Shown piece after piece: positions 23,968 to 34,139 of a DNA stretch of 64,000 nt (positions are counted from its first letter, which is position 1; each line of letters starts with the position of its first letter). This DNA comes from Haemonchus contortus (lineage: Eukaryota; Nematoda; Chromadorea; Rhabditida; Trichostrongylidae), in assembly GCA_000469685.2 (NCBI GenBank), contig LS997566.1, positions 6,740,491 to 6,804,490 of the forward strand. Direction: 5' to 3'. The notes below the pieces were generated by a model. The model did not search any database and was not told where the DNA came from. It saw nothing but the letters and a program-made list of their open reading frames with translations. A program made the position numbers and the translations under genes.

Positions 23968-24240
23968 TTAAGTCTGTTTCAGGTCACGGATGCACGTTTT
24001 GCAAGTTGGTAGGAGAGCGGCTACAGATGCTCGGTGCCTTTCTATGCGATCAAGTTCGCGACATCGCTCCACATGCAAGATCTGTCTGACACGTCCTTTA
24101 GTTAGCACTTTTTCCTTGGGGAGGGCAGGAGGCGTCTCTAACAACTTCCAAGCTCCCGTCGCACCTTTTCCGCCGTTACGAAGAAAAAAATCCGGCGCCG
24201 TGGTCTGACTTTCATAAGGAAATTGTAAAGTAAATTCCAA
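23968..24240 (-). CDS. Possible exon or small ORF, unknown
   Basis: A 90-codon frame with coding-like composition: LLETPPALPKEKVLTKGRV, RQILHVERCRELDRIERHRA and the end CIRDLKQT before TAA. It lies between the CAP gene and the 22.9-kb gene on the same strand. It could be a terminal exon, or an upstream exon of the 22.9-kb gene through a weak donor (C|GTGACC) with a fitting phase. No domain is recognised. Confidence 0.25.
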   Translation of the reverse strand: MEFTLQFPYESQTTAPDFFLRNGGKGATGAWKLLETPPALPKEKVLTKGRVRQILHVERCRELDRIERHRASVAALLPTCKTCIRDLKQT

Positions 24241-25234
24241 AGAGCGCAGAACTCTACGAAAAACTTATTTTATGGCCCTCTTTGTTGCCTAGGCGAGCTG
24301 CATCACACAGAAGCGTTCCAACAGGCGTATAACTGTGGGAGCTATGTTTTTGTACTGAAATTCACCTTTTCACGTAGCATTGCTCCACGCTTCACTAGCA
24401 GTACCTAATCAACTCGTCCTTTAGTGGGCGTCCTTGACAAATTAACCGCAAGGGGTCTACGACAATTCTGTGCTCTCTTTGTCTCTTAATAAACGATTTT
24501 AGGCCGTAACAACGTCGTATGTTACCCTTTGGAAGCCCTTAATCGTCAGTTCCTTCTCAGAACGGAGCCAAGACCAGTACAAAATAACTCCATTATTTCT
24601 TAGTTGTAACTATTTGTTACAATTATATGTACAAGAACACAATTCACTGATCAGTGTAGATAACCTTTTATCCATAAGAACAAGAAAGAAATGTCGTTGA
24701 CTAGTTAAACATACGCATGGTCGTTTCATAGACTTTAATGATACAGGCAGCGAAAGCAGAAAGCGCGTGCAAAGCTATCGAAATTCAGTCGATACAATAA
24801 ACAAAAAACAAGTAAGCCCTAGAAAGTCAGAATGAAACTGTACCTAATCGTGTCAAAATCGATCACATCGAATTTCATAGCAAAAAAAAAAGATTTTACA
24901 AAAGTACGAAAACATACTCTGGTTGAATAAGAAGAGGAATTGACACTTTCAGAAAGGACGTATAAGTGAGGCGGGCAGATACGTGGCAGCACGCGGGTTG
25001 TGACACCAAGAAGGAAGAAAAAATCACTTGAACTTCCACATAGTATAGTAAATCGTTCCTAGCCGAGTAAATTCCCATCTATTTGCGGAAAAGCGCATAG
25101 ATTAGACGATGAGAATGACGGAACAAGATAGAGGAATGAAGAAGAGATCGTTTATGGTCAGAGAAAGTCGTCAGAGTGAAGACTACATAGCTGTCGTCAT
25201 GGGTTTTTGGAGAACTGATGAAATAGTTGTCCGG
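24241..25234. other. No supported gene (24241-25234)
   Basis: Presumed 3' flank of the CAP gene. AT-rich with no open frame of note and no repeat that I can match elsewhere in the window. Confidence 0.5.
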
Positions 25235-28200
25235 TTAAGTGTCCCGTTTATGATCGGGTGGAGCCGTTATAGTGACAGAACGCTTGACTTGACCGGCTAG
25301 ACTACGAGCCGGCGACATTGAGCAGTCTCGTGATGGCACATTGGAGGCGAATTCACCTGAAAAGATTGATTTACTGTTTACAGGGATGGATTTTCAAAGT
25401 TTCTGCTAAAATGAGAAACGGGGGATCAAGAGAGGTCCAGAGCGGGCATACGGGAGAATCAAGGGGAAGAGAGTTTTTATCTTCATGGCTGGGGTGGGTC
25501 ATTGGAAGGTTATACAAAGGAGGAACATTCCCTATCCATCGTCTACCCGGTTGGAAAGCATTCCCAAACCCTAAAAACAGAACCGCGATATAGAGGAACA
25601 ATACAGGGCCACAGGAGATTATCATCATCTACTGAAGACTTAGATACCAAAATGGAGTGGGATCTCTCGGTCATTTCGACGGTAATAACGGCTAACTGAT
25701 AACTACTAACCGGGAGCATTTGAGTTCCCACTTGGTCGGTAGAAGCACACCACTGCAACACAATTCTTTTCCGTATTCCATGCTCTTGCAGCACCGAGTT
25801 CAGTAGTATCCCTCCAGACCATCTGCGAAAAGCGTTGACATTCTGAAAACAAAAACAAAATAAAAAGATTTCGGGAATTCCGTACATGTCTAGGAACAAG
25901 GATCACTCATTTCCTGACAAATATAAAAGATGAAAGATAAGGTCTTTTGGCATTGATCAATTACGCCTCAGCATATGCCTTTGAATTCGATCCCGACTCG
26001 AAATCGTGATGCTATTCTGAGGGCGTATATGGCCTATCCAACGACTTGCAGTGGCCAGTCGATTATATCTAAGGCCTGAAGGTGAAAAATGCTCATTTAG
26101 CCTGGACAGGATCGTTCCAACTATCTTTATCTATCGCTTATTGCTAAGACTCCTAGGTCCATCGCTTCAGTATGTATTCTGAAGTATTCGCCGTTATTGC
26201 TAAAACCTCGAGTTGAATTGGAAAGATGAATGACTCCTTCATTTTTTCCCCTTTGTAGGCTCTTGATGCTAACGGCTTCATGTCAAAAGTGAGCTCGTCT
26301 GGAACTTCATCAAGTGCAAGTCACTATTTCACTAGGTGGTTGGTCAAAGGAAGCGCTCCAGAACCTGCCAGGTAACCCAAAGAACAACTCATGGAAAGCT
26401 CTTCAGCCTTTGTTTGTTGTTTGTTCTTTTGAAGGGGCTTTATGTGGTCTTTCAGTTGACGAGGAAAGCCGTGACTGAGCATTCATATTTGGTAATGCCG
26501 CCGGAAGCGAAGGAAGGACTAGAAATAGCACCACACAGAGCCAGTTTGGCCGAGATATCGGCCCAGAAATCCCTGACCTAACTTTGAACATTTCTTTAGA
26601 ATGTTGCGTTAATGAGGAGGAGATGTGAATACTAACCTTTTCTAGCCCAGAGGAGGTGGGAGTGATCACATTCCAAGCATTTTCTGAAGTTTATTTTTAG
26701 AGATGGGCTTTCTGTTGATGACTTAGGTAATGGAGAGCGGGAATACTAGTAGCCCCGATATGTTCTCACCTGATACTTTTGTTTACCGACACAGCACCTG
26801 AAGACCATATGGTTGCTGGAATGCAAGAACTTCTTGCAAAAAAAAAAAGAGCTTAGACAGGGACCAGAACGTTTCGAGGCTTTTCAGAGCAGGGTTCAAC
26901 AAAGGTCTGACATGTTCTCCAGCTTTCTTTTTGACATTCGCCTAAACCGAAAATTCCATTCCTCCCTTCGTGGACGGCTCGTAGCAGAGTAAAATGGAAG
27001 AAAATCACTAGATTTTAACTTGGCTGAGTAATGGATTTCATTGTATAGGCCAAATACCGCCACGTTTCTGAAGGGAAGTCAAACACGTGGCGCATTCCGT
27101 AATACATAGTAATGCGACGACAAAAAGCTTATTCCCTTTATGTGTAAGACATCGAAATAGTTACGCAGACTCACTCGGACTCCATCGTGGCCGATCGAAA
27201 TCGAATTGATCAACTTCCGTTTCCCAACGAGTGACGACCTCCGCTCCAGTTGGGAGATGGGAATGATCATTGGCATCCGTCAACAAAATATTTTCTCCAA
27301 TTCCTACAAAAAGATGAAAATTGAAAAAATCTATAGTGTTTATAACAAAATTACTACACTATCTCTTTTCCTTAACCCTCCTACCTCCTTAATGATTCCT
27401 TACAAATTTTCCAAACCGCTTTGAAGTTCGTGGGCAAAAAGAAGATGAAGGAGAAATTTCTTTCGAACCTTTTTGACCTAATACTTTCTCGGGATTTAAC
27501 GACAAAGTAGCATGGTGCCTAAAGAGAACAAGAACGGGTTTCAGCCCATACTTGGCCCTTACGCCCATGATTCGAAAAATTGGTAAGATGTTTTCAGACT
27601 TAGTGCAGTCCGTCCTCCTGCATCACCTCTTCCAATCCTTAACCTTTCACTGTTTTCAAAAACTGTATCGGAAAGACCCACCTGGCAGTTCTGGATACAG
27701 AATCCTTCCCCTGTCCGATAACTTCACCGCCCATGCGTGCGCCATGTCGGCCAATTCAGCTGACCAAATCAACGGGGCGACTCCATACCTACAACGAATA
27801 AGATCATCTTGCATCTGTTGTAAACTCATCCGCCTTCTCTCGTGGGACGAAAATTCATGAGCCTTCCCTCCAGAACTCATAGCGTGCCACCAGTATACTA
27901 CAGTAGACATAGTAATACTAGGCCATCAACAACAACAATGTCATCCAGACTGAAGTTGAAAAAGGCTAATAAAGCAGCTAATACCTTGAAGTAAGCTTTT
28001 AAAAGGAGGCCATTTGTATGGGATAGGGCGAATGCATAAAAGTAATGGCCCTCAAGGAACCCCCAAATAGAATGGTTAAATGGCTACAGAGCCATTACTG
28101 AGAGAAAATGTCTAGACTATTCACAAAAAGAGTTCATCGTCGCCCGTCTACGGCGAGGCACGATGAGGCATTTCCTACTCACTGCTTCCTCAACGATTTA

Positions 28201-31200
28201 TTCATGAAACTTCAGAGAAAAAGTCGAAGTTTTCCGTTAAAATAATTTAGCCATGCCTACCTTTGTCGCAGGTCGTTATGAGCATCCAAGCATCCTCGTT
28301 GAAAGTTTACCTCACCTGTAAAAAAACAGTATTTTGCAAAGGGAACTGTGGGAACTTCACAAAATCGCAAAAAATTGCTTCAGGTCGGCTGCACTACCCC
28401 ATTACTACTATACAGGAGTCACGTACTCCCAGAACTAACGTTAATGGTGTATTGAAAAACCAGAACTGGAGTCATTGTGCACCTTATGGGCAAAAAGGGG
28501 CCAAAAGATGCTCAGGAGAGCTGCCCTAACTATCGACTCATGTCATCAAGAAAACCATATACGGGCTGTGTAAGTTAGAGGATAAGGAATGTACGCAGTC
28601 GTTGTACAGGCCCTATACGCACTCCACCCACCATTAACATTCTGAATGGACGTCGAATGCGGGATATCCCTTCCGGCGTTTGGGATGCCCCGCATTCGAC
28701 GCCCATTCATAATTGTAGTGGCGGCTGGAGTGCGTATGGGGCCTGTACAATAACTTGCGATGCCAGCCGTATACAACTCAGCGCCTCGATTCTTCTAGTA
28801 GAGCTCTGTTTAGATTAATCGTCTCTAGAAAAATGGTAAGCCCGGTCGGTCTAGGTGGGTATCGAACCGGTATGTAATCCTCGGACCATGCTGTGATAGT
28901 ACGCCACCCTACAACCCTCCTTCCCGGTGCAGTAAATATTAGGAAAGAGTTGTAAAATAAAAGTACACTCACAATACAATAAATTAAAGCTTACTTAGTG
29001 CAGTATATTTGCTCTTCTTGATCATGTATTTGACATCCGTGATCGTCTGCATCATATGCCTATCCAATTCGGAATCGAAATTCTTTATTCGTTCTTCGCC
29101 ATGCGAAGAACACACAGCTTCCCAATCGTCCGAAGACGATGGAATATGGCTGGAATATTCATTTTACTCGTATGACTTCAAGGAGAATTTGAATGATCTA
29201 CAAGTTGAGTTGGTGAAATCACTTGAGGTCAAACCTACATATCGAAGGAACCGCCGAAACCAAGATCCTGAGCTTATTGAGTTTTTGTGCTTGAAGTTTA
29301 TCATACACTTGATTATTATCATCATCAACTATACAGTATCTCAGTCACTTTCCACCACTTATCTTCGGACTTCCCATTCTGCCACTTCTGCTCCTTTCAA
29401 ATTTGAACGCTTTATGTTCGCGTGAACAGGACCTAAGAATTACCGGTCACACACACACACGTACGTACACAAACAGACATGGCACAGACACATACATACA
29501 TACACATACACACAAGGGCTCTAGGTATAGCAGAAATATAGTAATTATCGTTGAGACTCCAGATAACTATGACGTTTCCCTGCTCCAATAACATTTCGTC
29601 AATGATAGTCGTGTTACCTGCCTATTATCAACAGGTATACCAATATAGTAGACAAAACTTTTGTATAAAAGTTTTTGTAAGCTGACAATTAGAGCAAAGA
29701 TTGTAAAGACCACTCCATTCTTATAGGATCTGAAATTCGCCTGATTCGGGAAGAAATATTGAATGACTTCCAATGAAATATGGAAGATGGGTACGGAGAA
29801 TCCAATATTCCCAGGTCATTTAACGATCGGTAATCGAATCGGTAAAATCTTCATGTGTTTTTTTTTTTTGAAAAAAGCTGAGAGCATGGCGCACTCAAAA
29901 GTTTGCAGCACCTACATTACTTCTTTCCGTTTTGGTAGCATGTAGGAGATGCTTGAGAAGAGGAGAATAAAGGAAATATACGTTGTGTATGTTAGTAAGA
30001 TAGGGGCGATCGGTGTAAGGTTGGAATGAAGTGGAAGGAAGGGTGAGGATATAGAATGGATTGAGATTTCTAGGATGAAAGCATTGTCTGGTAGATAGTG
30101 GACACTGCCGTGTTCTATGCAAACAACTTTTTGTAGAAATTTCGAAAAGTGAACATGATAAACCCATGGATTTTTGAAATTGCACTAAGGACCCACGAAC
30201 ATTTTCTGGGTGGCGCTGGTAGACGACGTCTGAGGAAGCGGCATTGACTCTGTGGTTTTTCGACGGGTTGGTTAGTTTGGACGGCTTTTAAAGGCGTGAT
30301 CATCGTTCCCCGGAGCGTCGTTTGATGTAGGCTTGTGCTCGTTATCATGAATCGGGTTGATGGCGTTGAAGTTCGAGCTCGGTTCTAGATGCTCTAAGAA
30401 CTTCATCGGAAGTCTGGAATTCCAGACACACCGCGAAGTTTTACTTTTTACTTAAGGGTAGTTATGAGGCCATTAAGACAGGAACATGGAAATGGCATAA
30501 TTGATACGGCTCCGAAAGGCCCTTTTCTGCTCCTGTTCAAATCTCTTCGTACAGTAGTTGTAAAGAGTGTATGATTTTGATCAATATATCGATTCGCTCC
30601 AATCAATATATCGATTGGCGCCACAAGCTACTTTGATTTCACGTAATTAATCAAGTGATTTTCCAAATCCAGGAGAAAGTTGAAGTTATATTTCATGTCC
30701 TGTTTACAGATGAGAAATCGATAATAGACACAATTGACGTAGCTTAATGTAGACAATGCGACCTTCGCCAGCCCAATTCAGGACCACCCTTTTCCCCGTA
30801 TACTGTACAGCTACTATTTCTTCGCATCATCTGTGATTCAGCGACTTCGTTTACAGACGCCGTCCATCTGTGGTGCTTAACATAAACATTTCCCTCACAT
30901 TCCCAATTTGCGTGATGCCGACTTTTTTGGTTTTCTCAGATATCACGGTAACTGACTATTGATTAGATGCGCCAATTCCTGTAATCCTTGCGATGATCAA
31001 ACCTGTCACAGGCAAGGATTTCCCTGCCGTCCCTCAAGTCACCTACCCTTTCGAATTTCTGAATTCTTCAAACAGTTCCACGAAACGAACTACGATTTTA
31101 TGCATTAAACACACGATCGCTGAAGACATAACCTGTGATGGCATAATTTTCGGTCAGCAGGTTCAGGAATGAAACATCCGTTCCTGAGTAATGGGAAAAT

Positions 31201-33135
31201 AGCGGAAAAATCGAGAGAAAACATCCAAAAAGCCCAAAAACCAAGCTTATTTCCATAGCTTTTTCCGTCTTAACGAAAATATGGAGAGGTAAGTGTTCAA
31301 ACTATATTTCCGGGACCGCTGGATAGGCTCCAATCGAATTTCATAGGGGCTAGGTGTGGAGCACAATCCACTGCTTGGCATGCCCATTCGTAGGCATTTT
31401 TGATGGCAGCGGGACGTTATGAGAAACTCTACGCTCTCATAGCCCTCATGTCTTTCTGAGAGCACGTTCCACGCCCTGAAAGATGCGAAATTTTGGGCAT
31501 GTGGAGACGTTGGATATTGCTCATATACACTTTTTTCAAAACGCATAGGCATTTTGTGAATAACTCCGCCCACTGAGGGTACGCCCCGCCTATTTTGCTG
31601 TTTCACCTACTTCTGTGCTCCTTTCACACATCACCAAACCTTCAGCAGACCACTACCTTCGGAACATTTATCTATGTTTCTAGCCAATTCGTTTGGTAGC
31701 GATTTTCAGCCTAGGTACAACTGATCTGAGCATGAGTCCCGTGTGCGACGTCAGATACTTTTACGGTGCTGGTTCTACTATTAACAGTTTGAAGCGATTT
31801 CATTTCTCAACACCAACCCGCCCGTCACGACCTCTCAAACTCTTTCAGGTGATCACTTTCACAGACAGAAAATTGTACAGAGAGATAGACCGCTAGCCAC
31901 AGACACAAAGACAGGTTGAGCGAATATTCAAGAGGGGAGCTACATTTTTTTACATCGGAAATTACTAGCTAACAGCTGTATTACCCTCTGAACACCATCA
32001 CCTGCACAATTATATTGACATTTCGGGCATCGACTCAATCAATCATTTTTGCACTTTTTGCAAATGAAAAAACTGCACGGCTGTACTGTTGCGATAGATA
32101 AAAACTACTTTGCTGGAGAGCATCGCTCTTTCCTGTAGCCGCCCGAGAGAATTAAAATCTGCATGGTTACAGTCTAATTAAAGGTGATTTCTGTAACAAA
32201 AGCCTCTAAAGAAATTTTCGAATTGATAAACCGCCGAACGGAGGAAGGGTCGTGGTGTTTGGAAATAGCCATTTCCTAAATTTTCCAAAATCAATCCAAA
32301 ATCAAAAATCGGTTGAAGAGATGGTGGAGTCTAAAATGGAACGAAGAACCAAAACGGCTTTCAGAAAGCTAAAATGGCTGTGAACGGGTAAAGCGATCAA
32401 TGTAAACCTAATGAAGGCGGAGCACATTGAAGAAGGCATGGAAGGCATCCAACGAGCTGCTCTCTTTGGAAGAATGGAGTAAGAAAAATGAAAAATAAAA
32501 CAGAAATAGATAAACGGACGAAAAGAGCCGACCCAGTTCTGTGCGGGCTTGGTGTGAGGTTGTGACACAAACTTAGCACTCAGTGCGGATGATTCAGGTA
32601 AGTGGTAAATGTCAAAAGCGATCCTTTTTTTCCGAGGCTCCTTTACGCGCCTAGGTCCGCCGCTAGCCAGAGTGGGAGAATTACCTCCCAAGTTCCCGAT
32701 GTACACCTCTTTTATTTTCCTTCTAAACACCGAGCCACCACGCAGGATGTCAGAAAGTGTCGGAAGACATCTTCGATGGTCTAAAAACTTCAGGATTGGT
32801 CTTAGAATCAAAAACGTCTTCGGTATGGATGCTCTCGAAAAGGGCTCACCTGAGGGTCCTACAATCTATCCCAGTATTTCAGCAATTCATAAAATTCAAA
32901 GAATTACTACCGTCTGTCCGCGCGACGGAGAAGAATAATATGGAGACTCAGTAAAAAGGGCCGGAAAGAAGTTCGTTAACCACAAATAATAAAAATAGGG
33001 TACTTACTTAACAATATTTGTAGATTTCGATTGAGGTAGGTCTACTGTAGTGCTACCGTGTCCATTTTGATCGGTCTTTTCGACAATTTCCGATTTGGAT
33101 TTTCGAAGTTTTTTCCGCCCGAAAAACTTCTTCAT
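25235..33135 (-). CDS. CAP-superfamily protein, GAPR-1-like
   Basis: Exons in transcription order: 33008-33135, 28995-29149, 27682-27897, 27175-27303, 25711-25842, 25235-25356. Phases agree throughout, giving 293 residues. The N-terminus is basic (MKKFFGRKKLRKSKS) with no signal peptide, so the protein should be cytosolic or membrane-peripheral like GAPR-1/GLIPR2, not secreted like venom-allergen CAPs. Residues 1-115 are family-specific and unrecognised. The CAP domain runs about 118-258: YGVAPLIWSAELADMAHAWA, GIGENILL (Glu170), VTRWETEV (Glu194/196), CQRFSQMVWRDTTELGAA, CFYRPSGNSNAPGEF. The two histidines that usually complete the CAP metal site are absent: Tyr162 stands where the first is expected and Arg213 replaces the second in the HFTQ-type motif. 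The ATG directly follows a TTGCAG acceptor. Exons 1-2 and 2-3 join across long introns only by phase, so an extra exon could be missed there. Confidence 0.85.
25945..26110 (-). repeat. tRNA-derived SINE in CAP intron 4
   Basis: Reverse tail-side copy: AAGGTCTTTTGGCATTGATC, GAATTCGATCCCGACTCG, GGCGTATATGGCCTATCC, ACGACTTGCAGTGGCCAG. The head half is lost. Confidence 0.65.
27035..27098 (+). repeat. SINE tail fragment in CAP intron 4
   Basis: ATTTCATTGTATAGGCCAAA followed by TTTCTGAAGGGAAGTCAAAC and GGCGCATTCC matches the 3' third of the SINE in forward orientation. Confidence 0.45.
28592..28925. repeat. Palindromic SINE pair in CAP intron 2
   Basis: A forward tail fragment (28592-28671) meets a nearly full reverse copy (28680-28925) tail to tail. 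GTACAGGCCCTATACGCACT at 28604 is mirrored by AGTGCGTATGGGGCCTGTAC near 28730, giving arms of about 80 bp around an 8- to 10-nt centre. The reverse copy continues through a GTCTAGGTGGGTATCGAACC head to TAGTACGCCACCCTACAACC. Confidence 0.72.
29447..29514 (+). repeat. CA/TACA microsatellite
   Basis: Imperfect CA-rich tract (ACACACACACAC, then ACATACATACATACACATAC), in intron 1 of the CAP gene on the opposite strand. Confidence 0.9.
30190..30413 (-). pseudogene. Coding-like segment with in-frame stop, CAP intron 1
   Basis: In intron 1 of the CAP gene a minus-strand frame reads LEPSSNFNAINPIHDNEHK, PTSNDAPGNDDHAFKSRPN, a TAA at 30272-30274, then PTRRKTTESMPLPQTSSTS and ATQKMFVGP. An acceptor-like ATTCCAG sits at its 5' edge in the phase that would accept CAP exon 1, but no matching donor exists before the stop. 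It could be an alternative terminal exon of the CAP gene or a dead exon. Confidence 0.25.
32320..32478 (+). mobile_element. Possible LINE reverse-transcriptase scrap
   Basis: One plus-strand frame gives MVESKMERRTKTAFRKLKWL, a stop, then INVNLMKAEHIEEGMEGIQR and AALFGRME. The first part recalls the R-R-AAF-LK stretch near the C-terminus of RTE-like reverse transcriptases. Short and damaged; a tentative call. Confidence 0.3.
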
Positions 33136-33143
33136 CTGCAACA
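33136..33143 (-). promoter_or_regulatory. Putative trans-splice acceptor of CAP gene
   Basis: TGTTGCAG ends exactly at the CAP start codon. A zero-length leader after spliced-leader addition is common in nematodes; alternatively this is the acceptor of an unseen upstream exon. Confidence 0.4.
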
Positions 33144-34139
33144 CTAATTCATACAGGATCAATCAATGATCGATAATCAATCAATCTACTGAACGAAGGG
33201 ATCCGAAAATATCACGACAGTAAAAATGAAAAATGTAGTGGATTTCAAGGAAGTCCCTTAGAATCGCTGTATTCGGTGCAGATGTTGCAATCAAACGAAC
33301 ACACAAACCGTTGCATTCGTGTTGAAGTACCAAGAGCCTCACGTGAGGTCACATAAAATCGTTGTAAAAATTGAAAAAAAACAGCCTCAACTACGAATTT
33401 CACATGTACCTCAGTCAGCCTTACAACCGAGGTTCAGAAAACCCACAACCAAGCGAACTACTCATTCTATAACCTTTTTCTCGTGGAACCATAGTGAATA
33501 AGCCTTTTCATGCAAAACGACTGTCATGAAACCCTTTAAAAGAGCTCTAAAATAGAGAAAATTTCCGATAGTTCGTGGAAATCCAAATCATTGGTTTCCA
33601 ATAAATAAATAAAACCGACAGTATTAAGGTAAAGCATTAAGATATAAGGGGGACAAGTCAAAGAAGTAGTTCAAATTCCGTTTCGCACGTGCCCTAGACG
33701 GAAGTCAAACTCAAGACATATTCTCCCTCAAAACACTTGCCAGGTGACGGCGGAGAGGAACGAGAGGATACAGTCGATGCTCTGAGGTGGCTAAGAACCA
33801 TAAGAAATATAAACTAAGGTAAAGGGAATAAAAACGATTTTTTTCGTTTTTGGGTTGAAGTTGGGTCGGTTGCGGCCTTTGCTGCCGTTCGTGGTTGTCC
33901 TCAAATAGTACTCTGAGTTAGTTGCCCATCCTCCCAGTCATGACGGCTTTCCATTGGGTCTGTTACCGAGTCCATTGTGAATGGGATTGAAACGTTGAAA
34001 GGAAATCGGCTGTCTTTACGAGTTATTTTATGGGGACGAAGCGAATCTCCCAGAGTCCATTGATCAAAGTTTGACAGAGTAGCTAACCCCCTCAAAGAAT
34101 TCGATTTGTTCCTTGATTTATATCAGGAAAAAGAACTTC
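33144..34139. other. No supported gene (33144-34139)
   Basis: Divergent gap between the CAP gene (minus) and the 34.1-kb model (plus); promoters of both should lie here. No clear core-promoter motif is seen. Confidence 0.4.

Noticed and set aside
29009..29425. 138-codon plus-strand frame with a signal-like start
   Set aside because: Its first half is the complement of CAP exon 2, which has good splice sites and matching phases on the minus strand.
31247..31606. 119-codon minus-strand frame in CAP intron 1
   Set aside because: The DNA looks like a non-coding repeat (CTCCGCCCACTGAGGG, CGCCCCGCC) and no exon phase fits the CAP model.
32302..32811. 169-codon minus-strand open frame
   Set aside because: Low-quality composition, overlaps a possible LINE scrap on the other strand, all three plus frames nearby are also fairly open, no domain.
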